Origin: Bacteroidota bacterium
Lineage (GTDB): Bacteria > Bacteroidota > Bacteroidia > Cytophagales > Cyclobacteriaceae
Length of the DNA stretch: 64,000 nucleotides
Assembly (NCBI GenBank): GCA_018266055.1
Contig: JAFDYT010000006.1
Location: 186,001-250,000 of the forward strand
Reading direction: 5' to 3'
Shown here: one piece after another, positions 1 through 7,497 of the stretch
How positions within the stretch are numbered: the stretch's first letter is position 1
How the letters are laid out: every line of letters starts with the position of its first letter
Position numbers and translations under genes: made by a program
The notes under the pieces: generated by a model
Seen by the model: the letters and a program-made list of their open reading frames with translations, nothing else
Told to the model about the DNA's origin: nothing
Databases searched by the model: none

Positions 1-1
1 T

Positions 2-2623
2 TCGTTAAATTACTCCAATCCGAGTGAATATACGATCGCAGGCATTGAGATTGTGGGACTCAACGTGCTCGATAAAAACGCGATGATTTCACTGACCGGC
101 TTAAAGATTGGTGATAAAATAAAAATCCCGGGATCAGCCACGGCAACAGCCGTTCGAAAACTATGGAAACACGGGCTAGTAGGTGACGTCTCTATCTCGG
201 CCGACCGTATTGAAGGATCAAATGTGTACATCACTGTTCGTCTTACCGAACGTCCACGACTCACTGATTTTTATTTCCGTGGCCTGTCACAAAGCAAACA
301 ATCCTCGCTGAAAGAAGACATGCGTCTTATCCGCGGAAAGATTGTAACCGACGCGATGATCCGCAACGCAGAAAGCTCGGTGAAAAAACACTTCATAAAA
401 AAAGGATTCCTCAACACGCAGGTGAAAATTGTTAAAGAACGCGACACGTTGAACCGTGGCGGCGTGAGGTTACGTATCGATGTTGACGTTCAATCGAAAG
501 TAAAAGTCAATAACATCACTTTTGTAGGCAACGAGATTACTTCTGCGGCTACCCTAAAAAAGAAAATGAAAAAGACGCACGAACGCGCGCGCTTTACTTT
601 ACATCGTGCCGTGCTGCAAAGCGTTTTTGGATTTAAGCCTCGCTACGTTAAAGACTATTTCGATTCAAGCAAGCAAACGAGCTGGAAAGAATTCAAGGGC
701 TTTTTCAACGACAATGTAAAATTGAATTTCCTTAAAGGGTCAAAATTCATCCGAACTGAATACGAAGAAGACAAAAAGAAACTCGTAAGCTACCTGAATG
801 CTCAAGGCTTCCGCGATGCAGACATTATTTCTGATACCATTTCCAAACATGGTTATTCGAGTATTGACATCAAATTAAAAATCAACGAAGGAAGAAAATA
901 CTATTTCCGTAACATCACCTGGACAGGAAATTACCTCTACACGGCAGCCACGCTCAACAAAGTGCTCGACATCAAAAAGGGCGATGTTTATAGCCAGGAA
1001 ATGATTGATAAGAAAACTACTTTCAATCCTAAAGGCGGAGCTGATATTAGTGGGTTGTACATGGACGACGGATACTTGTTCTTCCGCGTCACACCGGTTG
1101 AAGTCGCTGTAGTCGGTGACTCAATTGATGTTGAGATGCGCATCTTTGAAGGAGATCAAGCGATTATAGACCAAGTGACGATCACGGGTAATGAGCGCAC
1201 CAGCGAACACGTAATCCGCCGTGAGTTAACTACGATCCCGGGTCAAAAATTCAGACGAGCTGACATCATCCGCACACAACAGCAGCTCTCACAGATGGGT
1301 TATTTTAACCCTCAAAAAATTGAGCAAGACATCCGCCCGAATCCTGCCAACGGAACTGTAAACATTGGTTGGAAAGTAGAAGAGCAATCCAACGATCAGG
1401 TGCAGCTTTCCGGTGGGTGGGGAGGATATTATGGATTTGTAGGAACCGTTGGACTTACGTTTAACAACTTCTCCCTCCGCAACGTACCTCATCTTAAAAA
1501 ATGGAGGCCACTTCCGGTGGGCGACGGACAACGTCTTTCGCTACAAGCGCAAGCCAACGGAAAATCATTCCAGAGTTATAGCCTTTCATTCTCTGAGCCT
1601 TGGTTTGGCGGCAAGAAACCAAACTCACTTACCGTAAGTTTGAACCATTCTATCTCTCGTATCCCAAGTGGAAGAAGTGGATTGACACTCACTTACGATG
1701 CCAACAGTTCCTACTTAAAACAAAGTGGTATTACCATTGGCTTCGGCCGACGCCTGGAATGGCCTGACAACTACTTCACGCTGACCAATTCTATCGCTTA
1801 TCTGGTGTACAATTACAACCGCTATTTTGGTAGTACGAGTGCATTGCCCACAACCGGAACAACAAACAGCTTGATCTTCAACACTACGTTGTCGAGAAAC
1901 AGCATCGATAATCCGATGTTCCCTACGGCAGGTTCTACGATATCACTTAGCCTTAACCTTACGCCGCCGTATTCCTTGTTCCGCACAAACGATTATTACA
2001 AAGACATCAACACCAAATACAACTGGCTTGAGCTGCATAAGTGGATGTTCGATTCCAAATTCTACATCAAAATTTTGGGCAGCAAGAAGCCAGATGGTCG
2101 CAGCCTTGTGATCGAAACGAAGGCGCACTTTGGCTACATTGGCACATACAACAACAAGATTGGAGGGCCTGGTCCTTTCGAGCGCTTCCTGATGGGTGGT
2201 GCCGGATTGACGGGCGGATTCAACTCTTTCGTACTCGGCCAGGATATCATCGGCTTGCGTGGATATCCCGACAACCAGGTTACTCCTCCGCTCTATGCAC
2301 TGCGCGGAAGCGCCGCAGTACCAGGAATTGAAGGAGGTATTATCTATAACAAATACGGCATGGAGCTTCGCTACCCAGTAGTAACAAGTCAGGCTGCTAC
2401 GGTTTACTCATTTGTATTTACAGAAGCTGGAAATAACTGGAATAATTATCAGGACTTTAATCCGTTTAACTTGTATAAATCGGCTGGTTTTGGCGCACGG
2501 ATATTCATGCCTGCGTTCGGGTTAATCGGGTTAAACTGGGCTTATGGATTTGATACGCTGCCCAACGCCAGTTCGAAGAGTGGATCGCAATTCCACTTTA
2601 CAATTGGTCAGCAAATCCGTTAA
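2..2623 (+). CDS. bamA: Outer-membrane protein assembly factor BamA (Omp85), 5' partial
   Basis: This is the central subunit of the BAM complex, which folds and inserts beta-barrel proteins into the outer membrane. The reading frame is open from base 2, so the true start lies outside the window. The GTG at 53 is internal, because the residues before it (EYTIAGIEIVGLNVLD) are the opening strand of a first POTRA repeat. Several POTRA repeats follow, with repeated V-x-G-N motifs (for example FVGNEITS and ITGNERTSEHVI). The last third is a D15/Omp85 barrel: EEQSNDQVQLSGGWGG starts it, LRGYPDNQ is near the lid-lock region, and the end IGQQIR is a barrel strand. A basic insertion at about 565-770, between POTRA units, makes the protein longer than the roughly 800 residues of proteobacterial BamA. 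Two Skp genes follow immediately, so this is an outer-membrane biogenesis operon. Confidence 0.94.
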   Translation, partial: SLNYSNPSEYTIAGIEIVGLNVLDKNAMISLTGLKIGDKIKIPGSATATAVRKLWKHGLVGDVSISADRIEGSNVYITVRLTERPRLTDFYFRGLSQSKQSSLKEDMRLIRGKIVTDAMIRNAESSVKKHFIKKGFLNTQVKIVKERDTLNRGGVRLRIDVDVQSKVKVNNITFVGNEITSAATLKKKMKKTHERARFTLHRAVLQSVFGFKPRYVKDYFDSSKQTSWKEFKGFFNDNVKLNFLKGSKFIRTEYEEDKKKLVSYLNAQGFRDADIISDTISKHGYSSIDIKLKINEGRKYYFRNITWTGNYLYTAATLNKVLDIKKGDVYSQEMIDKKTTFNPKGGADISGLYMDDGYLFFRVTPVEVAVVGDSIDVEMRIFEGDQAIIDQVTITGNERTSEHVIRRELTTIPGQKFRRADIIRTQQQLSQMGYFNPQKIEQDIRPNPANGTVNIGWKVEEQSNDQVQLSGGWGGYYGFVGTVGLTFNNFSLRNVPHLKKWRPLPVGDGQRLSLQAQANGKSFQSYSLSFSEPWFGGKKPNSLTVSLNHSISRIPSGRSGLTLTYDANSSYLKQSGITIGFGRRLEWPDNYFTLTNSIAYLVYNYNRYFGSTSALPTTGTTNSLIFNTTLSRNSIDNPMFPTAGSTISLSLNLTPPYSLFRTNDYYKDINTKYNWLELHKWMFDSKFYIKILGSKKPDGRSLVIETKAHFGYIGTYNNKIGGPGPFERFLMGGAGLTGGFNSFVLGQDIIGLRGYPDNQVTPPLYALRGSAAVPGIEGGIIYNKYGMELRYPVVTSQAATVYSFVFTEAGNNWNNYQDFNPFNLYKSAGFGARIFMPAFGLIGLNWAYGFDTLPNASSKSGSQFHFTIGQQIR

Positions 2624-2625
2624 AA

Positions 2626-3162
2626 ATGAAAAAACATGTAGTCATTACCGCCTGCCTCCTGTTTTTTGGCCTCAATTTTGTCGTAGCTCAGAAGTTCGGG
2701 TACATCGACTCAGAGTTTATTCTGAGCAAAATGCCTGAATACACCAAAGCTCAAAACGAAATCGACCAGTTTACTGCTGGTTGGCAAAAAGAAATTGAAG
2801 AAATGCAGCACAAGGTAGATGCCCTTTATTCTATGTATCAGGCCGAACAGGTGCTTCTAACCGAAGAAATGCGCCAGGAAAGGCAGGCCGAGATCAAGAA
2901 GAAAGAGACCGAGCTGAAGGATTATCAGAAAAAGGTTTTTGGATTTGGGGGGCTCTTTTTTTTGAAAAAACAAGAATTGATTAAACCTTTGCAGGATAAA
3001 GTGTTTGAGGCGGTGAGTAAAGTAGCCAAAACCAAGCGATTGGCCATTGTTTTTGACAAGGCTGGTGAGCTGGTAATGATTTACACCGACCCGATACACG
3101 ATTATACCGATTTTGTTTTAGAAGAACTTGGCCTTGGAGACCCTAACGATAAAGTAAAATAA
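2626..3162 (+). CDS. skp: OmpH/Skp family periplasmic chaperone (first copy)
   Basis: A 178-residue Skp-type chaperone that would hold unfolded outer-membrane proteins in the periplasm. An N-terminal signal peptide (MKKHVVITACLLFFGLNFVVAQ) precedes the family opening strand KFGYIDSEFILSKMPEY. A long charged coiled-coil arm follows (AEIKKKETELKDYQKKV) and then the C-terminal body segment ending VFDKAGELVMIYTDPIHDYTDFVLEELG. The aromatic segment FGFGGLFFLKKQEL in the arm is a pattern I associate with Bacteroidota Skp proteins. It starts 2 nt after the bamA stop, so it is almost certainly co-transcribed and probably translationally linked. The assignment is firm for the family. Which of the two tandem copies is the main Skp cannot be told from sequence. 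Confidence 0.92.
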   Translation: MKKHVVITACLLFFGLNFVVAQKFGYIDSEFILSKMPEYTKAQNEIDQFTAGWQKEIEEMQHKVDALYSMYQAEQVLLTEEMRQERQAEIKKKETELKDYQKKVFGFGGLFFLKKQELIKPLQDKVFEAVSKVAKTKRLAIVFDKAGELVMIYTDPIHDYTDFVLEELGLGDPNDKVK

Positions 3163-3176
3163 TAAACCAATTAAAA

Positions 3177-3737
3177 ATGAGAACACTCTTAGTCGCGCTG
3201 TTTTGTGGATTTATGATCACTGCCCAAGCGCAAACTACCGATCATCCGGTACAAAAAATCGGGTACGCAGAATCCGATTACATTCTTAGCCAACTACCAG
3301 AATTTAAAAAGATAGATAGCGAATTGAAAACGCATGGCTCTCAATTGGAAAACCAGATGAAAGCTAAATACGACGACTATCAGACAAAATTAAAAGCGTA
3401 TCAGGGAATGCCTGCCACCACACCTGACGCTATCAGAGCCGACAAAGAAAGAGAATTGGCTGCGCTTCAGGAAAACATCCAGAAGTTTCAACAAGATGCT
3501 CAGTCATCGTATCAGAAAAAACAAGCTGACCTGATGGACCCGATCTACAAAAAAATCGGCAAAGCTATTGAAGATGTAGCTAAAGAAAACGGATTCTCAT
3601 TCATCATCAATCCGCAGTTGGCCAACGGTGGCGACATCCTGTTGTTCAGCGATGAAAAATTCAACATCTCAGATTTGGTGTTAAAGAAATTAGGTGTGAC
3701 TCCGGCTCCTCCCACACCGGCTCCTACCAAACCATAA
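3177..3737 (+). CDS. OmpH/Skp family periplasmic chaperone (second copy)
   Basis: A second Skp-like protein of 186 residues lies 14 nt after the first. It has a signal peptide (MRTLLVALFCGFMITAQAQ), the Skp opening motif IGYAESDYILSQLPEFKKID, a Q/K-rich coiled-coil arm, and the closing strand region FSFIINPQLANGGDILLFSDEKFNISDLVLKKLG. It lacks the aromatic FGF insertion of its neighbour and ends in a Pro-rich tail (PPTPAPTKP). This suggests a divergent paralogue rather than a recent duplicate. The role is inferred to be outer-membrane protein chaperoning, from the family and from the bamA-skp-skp order. A terminator follows directly. Confidence 0.9.
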   Translation: MRTLLVALFCGFMITAQAQTTDHPVQKIGYAESDYILSQLPEFKKIDSELKTHGSQLENQMKAKYDDYQTKLKAYQGMPATTPDAIRADKERELAALQENIQKFQQDAQSSYQKKQADLMDPIYKKIGKAIEDVAKENGFSFIINPQLANGGDILLFSDEKFNISDLVLKKLGVTPAPPTPAPTKP

Positions 3738-3752
3738 AAAACTGATCATTTC

Positions 3753-3785
3753 AAAAAGGCTGTCTAAAAAGGGCAGCCTTTTTTT
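3753..3785. terminator. Bidirectional intrinsic terminator after bamA-skp-skp
   Basis: A perfect 10-bp stem pairs AAAAAGGCTG (3753-3762) with CAGCCTTTTT (3774-3783) around an 11-nt loop. The stem is followed by a T run on the plus strand and preceded by an A run, so it can work in both directions. It sits between the stop of the second skp gene and the stop of the minus-strand permease gene. Confidence 0.88.
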
Positions 3786-3786
3786 G

Positions 3787-6252
3787 TTACTCACTTTTCA
3801 GTGATTTTATTGGGTCTGCAACCGCTGCTTTAATCGACTGATAACTTACGGTAATCCAGGCTATGCTCAAGGCTAAGAGCCCGGCTATAACAAAAGCCGA
3901 AATGCCTAACTCAATTCGGTAAGCAAAGCCGCTGAGCCACGTACTCATCATCCACCACGACAGAGGAACGGCCAGCACATAGGCGACAATAACAAGCCTG
4001 GTAAAATTTCTGGAAAGCAAAATCACTACACCTTTCACCGACGAGCCCAATACTTTGCGAATGCCAATTTCCTTGGTGCGCAAGCTAGCAGTGTATGCCG
4101 ACAGTCCAAATAAACCAACGCAGGCTATCACAATGGCAAGGCCAGAAAAAACAGCAAACACTTTACCCGATCGCTGCTCTTCAGCATAGCCCTGATTGAG
4201 ATTATCGTCAAGAAACTCATACCGAAAGGGTTGAGTTGGAGCCAATTCTTTCCATAGATTTTCAATTTTGACGATTGCTTCCCTGTATTGATTGGGTTTC
4301 AACTTGACTGCGATATACCTTGACGCTACACCCCATTGACGTCCGAAGTTTTCTTTACTGAAAATTGCCAGAGGTGTAATTTCATCACGCAACGATTGGA
4401 AGTGAAAATCCTTGACGATACCTATCACAGTGTAAAATCGTTTGGTGATAACGCCCGCCTGATTTTCATCGGACTGCATGAGTTTTCTCCCAAGCGGGTC
4501 AGACAGACCCATGGTTTTTACTGCTCTTTCATTGAGAATGATATTGAGTGAATCGTTGGATTCGCGTGCAAAGAATCGTCCTTCCTTCAATTGAAAGCCA
4601 ATGAAGTCCGAAAAGTCATCGTCCACTCTGATTGCCTTTACCGTGAGAACTTCGTTCGAGCCTTCCGGCTGAAAGGTTTCACCATTCACGTCATCGCGAT
4701 TACCGATCATTGCACTTGTCGCGCCGGCGGCTTTCACTTGATCAATTCTCCTGACTTCTTCGAGGAAGGTTTCAAATTTCTTTTCCAGCGCAAAAGCCCG
4801 CTTCACTACCATTACCTGCTCCTTGTCGAAGCCTAAATTTTTGGTTTGCATAAAACTCATTTGTTGGCTCACTACGATCGTGCCAACAATAAGAATTATT
4901 GAAATCATGAATTGAAATATTACAAGGCCATTGCGAAGCCAGGCCCCCTTACTGCTTGCTGAAAAATTTCCTTTCATGACCACCACCGGATTAAAGCTGC
5001 TCAGAGCAAATGCGGGATAGAGGCCGGAGAGAATGCCGACCACAAGTGAGATCACCAGCAACCCCAGCACCATGTCGAGGCCAAACGTCAAGAGTAGTTG
5101 TTTCCCAACCAAGGCATTAAAATAGGGTAACGAAAGTACGACTCCCACCACAGCGAGTATGGTTCCGATCAGAGAAAGCAGGATTGATTCTGTAAGGAAT
5201 TGAAAGACCAAATGACTTCTGAATGACCCCATCACTTTACGCACGCCTACTTCTCTGGCACGTTCGGCCGAGCGCGCAGTGGCGAGGTTCATAAAATTAA
5301 TACACGCGATTACCACAATCAGCAGCGCTACAAACGATAGAACATAAATGTACTTCAAGTTGCCGCTGGGCGTGATGGTGTACTCTAGGTTGGTAGGATC
5401 AAGGTGTATGGAGGTGAGTGGCTGCAATGTATACACGTAGCCATTGCCCGCCTTTTTATAATCGGCCCAAGACTTGCCAAGGTCATGTTCAATTCGTGCG
5501 GCGGCATACGTATCTACCATTTGTGGGAATTTTGCTTCCAATGACTTGGCATCGGCGCCTGACTTTAGTCGAATGTAAGTGTGCGAATCAAAACTGGTGT
5601 AGTTTTCTTCGTTGATGAATCTCTGATATTGCGGGCCAGCGAGTGAACTAATTAAATCAGCTTTCAAGTGAGTATTGTCGGGTAAATCTTTGAATACACC
5701 GGTGATCTTCATTTCACCAAAATCTCCTCCCACTACCTTGCCAAGCGGGTACTCCTTACCAAAAATCTTTTCCGCCATTTTTTCGGAAATGATCGCCTGA
5801 TTAGGAAGAGACAATGCCGATTGCTTGTCGCCTTTGATAAAGTCAACATCAAAAAATTTGAAAAAAGTAGAGTCTGCTTCGATCAAAAAATTATCATCAA
5901 AAGATTTTATTTCCGAGTCGTTTACTTTGTACGTAATCACTGCGTTTTTATTTGGGCCGAAAAGATGCAACGTTGTTTCCACCTCGGGGAAATCCTGTTG
6001 CATGGCTTTCGCGAACGAATGCGGCACCACAGAATAGTGTGTGACATGGTTGGGATACTTTCGTTCCAACACTAGTTTATAAGTTCGGTCTGCATCGCTG
6101 AAAAATTTATCATACGATAATTCATGTTTGACATAGACCACAATCAGAAGGCACGCCGTAAGGCTTACTGCCAACCCGATCACGTTGATGAGCGTGTACA
6201 CTTTTTGTTTGAGCAGGCTGCGAAGCGCCGTTTTGATGTAGTTTTTTAACAT
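3787..6252 (-). CDS. ABC transporter permease, MacB/FtsX type (double permease)
   Basis: An 821-residue permease with the Bacteroidota double layout. The N-terminal transmembrane helix (TLINVIGLAVSLTACLLIVVY) is followed by a MacB-type periplasmic core and a three-helix FtsX block beginning about residue 275 (YIYVLSFVALLIVVIACINFMNLATARS). A second periplasmic core comes next, then a C-terminal FtsX block with SAYTASLRTKEIGIRKVLGSS. Both FtsX blocks carry the coupling-helix sequence R-x-x-E-x-G-x-RK-V-x-G, which docks on an ABC ATPase. No ATPase gene is adjacent, so the partner must be encoded elsewhere. Such permeases usually export peptides, antimicrobials or lipoproteins; the substrate here is unknown. 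I chose the ATG at 6252 (MLKNYIKTALRSL) over an upstream TTG at 6276, because the family begins at this helix. Confidence 0.88.
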   Translation of the reverse strand: MLKNYIKTALRSLLKQKVYTLINVIGLAVSLTACLLIVVYVKHELSYDKFFSDADRTYKLVLERKYPNHVTHYSVVPHSFAKAMQQDFPEVETTLHLFGPNKNAVITYKVNDSEIKSFDDNFLIEADSTFFKFFDVDFIKGDKQSALSLPNQAIISEKMAEKIFGKEYPLGKVVGGDFGEMKITGVFKDLPDNTHLKADLISSLAGPQYQRFINEENYTSFDSHTYIRLKSGADAKSLEAKFPQMVDTYAAARIEHDLGKSWADYKKAGNGYVYTLQPLTSIHLDPTNLEYTITPSGNLKYIYVLSFVALLIVVIACINFMNLATARSAERAREVGVRKVMGSFRSHLVFQFLTESILLSLIGTILAVVGVVLSLPYFNALVGKQLLLTFGLDMVLGLLVISLVVGILSGLYPAFALSSFNPVVVMKGNFSASSKGAWLRNGLVIFQFMISIILIVGTIVVSQQMSFMQTKNLGFDKEQVMVVKRAFALEKKFETFLEEVRRIDQVKAAGATSAMIGNRDDVNGETFQPEGSNEVLTVKAIRVDDDFSDFIGFQLKEGRFFARESNDSLNIILNERAVKTMGLSDPLGRKLMQSDENQAGVITKRFYTVIGIVKDFHFQSLRDEITPLAIFSKENFGRQWGVASRYIAVKLKPNQYREAIVKIENLWKELAPTQPFRYEFLDDNLNQGYAEEQRSGKVFAVFSGLAIVIACVGLFGLSAYTASLRTKEIGIRKVLGSSVKGVVILLSRNFTRLVIVAYVLAVPLSWWMMSTWLSGFAYRIELGISAFVIAGLLALSIAWITVSYQSIKAAVADPIKSLKSE

Positions 6253-6345
6253 AGCGGTAAGACGGTCAATAATCAATAAAAGTTGACGTTCTGCGTCTGT
6301 AATCTTGCCTGGGGGCTTTGGCGCTACGCAATGCGAAAATCTTAA

Positions 6346-6357
6346 TATCTTTGCCCC
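6346..6357 (+). promoter_or_regulatory. Candidate -7 promoter element for DUF4834-dapF
   Basis: TATCTTTGCCCC matches the Bacteroidota -7 consensus TAnnTTTG, with a following GCCCC shared with two other sites in this window. The nearest upstream TTTG (6317-6320) is 25 nt away, slightly beyond the usual 17-23 spacing, so the -33 element is doubtful. The element ends 12 nt before the ATG at 6370. Confidence 0.45.
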
Positions 6358-6369
6358 AAGTCTTTACGT

Positions 6370-6579
6370 ATGAAATTAATTATAATTCTGGCTCTGATCG
6401 CGTATATTCTTTCAAAGGTCGGTGGCATTTTCTTTCGGGCTGGCGCCGCTTCGCAACAGAACAGGAATTTTCAGCAACGTAGGTCGGAAGGAACCATTAA
6501 TGTTGATTCTGCTCCCAAAAAAGAAAAGCGCAGCAACATTAAGGGTGGAGATTATGTTGACTACGAGGAAGTAAAATAA
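6370..6579 (+). CDS. DUF4834 family small membrane protein
   Basis: A 69-residue protein with one N-terminal hydrophobic helix (MKLIIILALIAYILSKVGGIFF). A polar linker rich in R/Q/N follows, and the tail ends GGDYVDYEEVK. This layout and the acidic tyrosine-containing end match the Bacteroidota family DUF4834 (recognised from memory, not searched). Function is unknown; it is probably a monotopic inner-membrane protein with a cytoplasmic tail. It lies 30 nt upstream of dapF on the same strand, and a TAnnTTTG box precedes it, so the two are likely co-transcribed. Confidence 0.75.
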   Translation: MKLIIILALIAYILSKVGGIFFRAGAASQQNRNFQQRRSEGTINVDSAPKKEKRSNIKGGDYVDYEEVK

Positions 6580-6609
6580 GAGTCAGTTTCCTCACTATTC
6601 TGAAAACAA

Positions 6610-7383
6610 GTGAAAATCTCATTTCAAAAATATCAGGCTACGGGCAATGATTTTGTGATTGTAGATAATCGCAACGGAAACTATTCATTTTCGGTAGATC
6701 AGATAAAAACTATTTGCGATCGCAAGTTTGGTGTAGGCGCCGATGGGCTTATGCTCATTGAAAAAGATCCTAAGCAAGACTTTAATTTGATTTACTATAA
6801 TGCCGATGGCTCGCCTAGTTTGTGCGGCAATGGAAGTCGGGCGGCTGTTACCATGGCTTCTACGTTGGGCATCGTGAACGGAATGGCGAAATTTAACGCC
6901 TACGATGGCTTTCATCAGGCTGAAATTCTATCCAATAGAAATGTGCGGTTGAAAATGAACGATGTAAAAGAAGTAAAAGCCATAAGTGGTGGAGTTTTCA
7001 TCAACACAGGCTCACCGCACTTCATCCAATGGGTTGAAAATGCCAATGAAGTTTCCGTTTTCGAAGAAGGAAGGAAAATCAGGTATAGCGACGCCTTTAA
7101 ACCTGCTGGCACCAATGTAAATTTTGTGGAGCAGCTGGGTGCCAATTCCATATTTGTGCGTACGTACGAGCGCGGCGTGGAGAATGAAACACTTTCGTGT
7201 GGCACAGGCGTCACAGCCGCGGCTTTGGCGGCTTCATTTCGTAAAAATACCTCTCCGGTTACTGTCAAAACTTTAGGCGGAGAACTTTCGGTTGAGTTTC
7301 AAGTTGGCCAGGATGGCTCATTTACAGATATTTTCCTCATTGGCCCTGCCAAAATGGTATTTGAAGGAAGTCTGGAGTTATAA
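6610..7383 (+). CDS. dapF: Diaminopimelate epimerase
   Basis: DapF converts LL- to meso-diaminopimelate, giving both the cross-linking residue of peptidoglycan and the precursor of lysine. The 257-residue length is normal. The N-terminal motif FQKYQATGNDFVIVD is present. The two catalytic cysteines that form the thiol/thiolate pair are Cys72 in SLCGNGSRAA and Cys197 in LSCGTGVTAAA, each in its conserved setting. Translation starts at GTG 6610; no ATG in frame would keep the first strand. It sits between a DUF4834 gene and secA. Confidence 0.95.
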   Translation: MKISFQKYQATGNDFVIVDNRNGNYSFSVDQIKTICDRKFGVGADGLMLIEKDPKQDFNLIYYNADGSPSLCGNGSRAAVTMASTLGIVNGMAKFNAYDGFHQAEILSNRNVRLKMNDVKEVKAISGGVFINTGSPHFIQWVENANEVSVFEEGRKIRYSDAFKPAGTNVNFVEQLGANSIFVRTYERGVENETLSCGTGVTAAALAASFRKNTSPVTVKTLGGELSVEFQVGQDGSFTDIFLIGPAKMVFEGSLEL

Positions 7384-7426
7384 TTGCACCCTTAAAAAAC
7401 TTAATTTTACCTGTTAAATTGTTTAT

Positions 7427-7482
7427 CGTTAATCGTCATGGTTATCGGTCAACCTTATAACAAAAACTACCAACGATTAACG
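7427..7482 (+). promoter_or_regulatory. Inverted repeat in the secA leader
   Basis: CGTTAATCGT (7427-7436) and ACGATTAACG (7473-7482) are perfect 10-nt reverse complements separated by 36 nt. The right arm ends 8 nt before the secA ATG. Inside the loop, GTTAT (7441-7445) can pair with ATAAC (7457-7461). If the leader folds this way, the long stem would sit against the translation start region. There is no T tract, so this is not a simple terminator. It could be an RNA switch, a protein-binding operator or chance. Confidence 0.45.
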
Positions 7483-7497
7483 TACCTCGCATGCTAA
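7438..7497 (+). other. Short upstream ORF overlapping the secA start (19 codons)
   Basis: An ATG at 7438 opens a 19-codon frame, MVIGQPYNKNYQRLTYLAC, with its TAA at 7495-7497. The stop overlaps the beginning of secA (ATG 7491) in a different frame. The ORF lies inside the inverted-repeat region. The arrangement would allow termination-reinitiation coupling, but nothing in the sequence proves that the ORF is translated. It is far too short to be a SecM-like exported arrest peptide. Confidence 0.2.

Noticed and set aside
3253-3272. Motif repeats in the two Skp genes as a DNA repeat
   Set aside because: The similarity is at the protein level (ESDYILSQLPEF against DSEFILSKMPEY) and comes from shared ancestry, not a nucleotide repeat.
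7438-7497. The 19-codon ORF as a SecM-type arrest peptide
   Set aside because: It has no signal sequence or length for export and no recognisable arrest motif; retained only as a possible coupling ORF.
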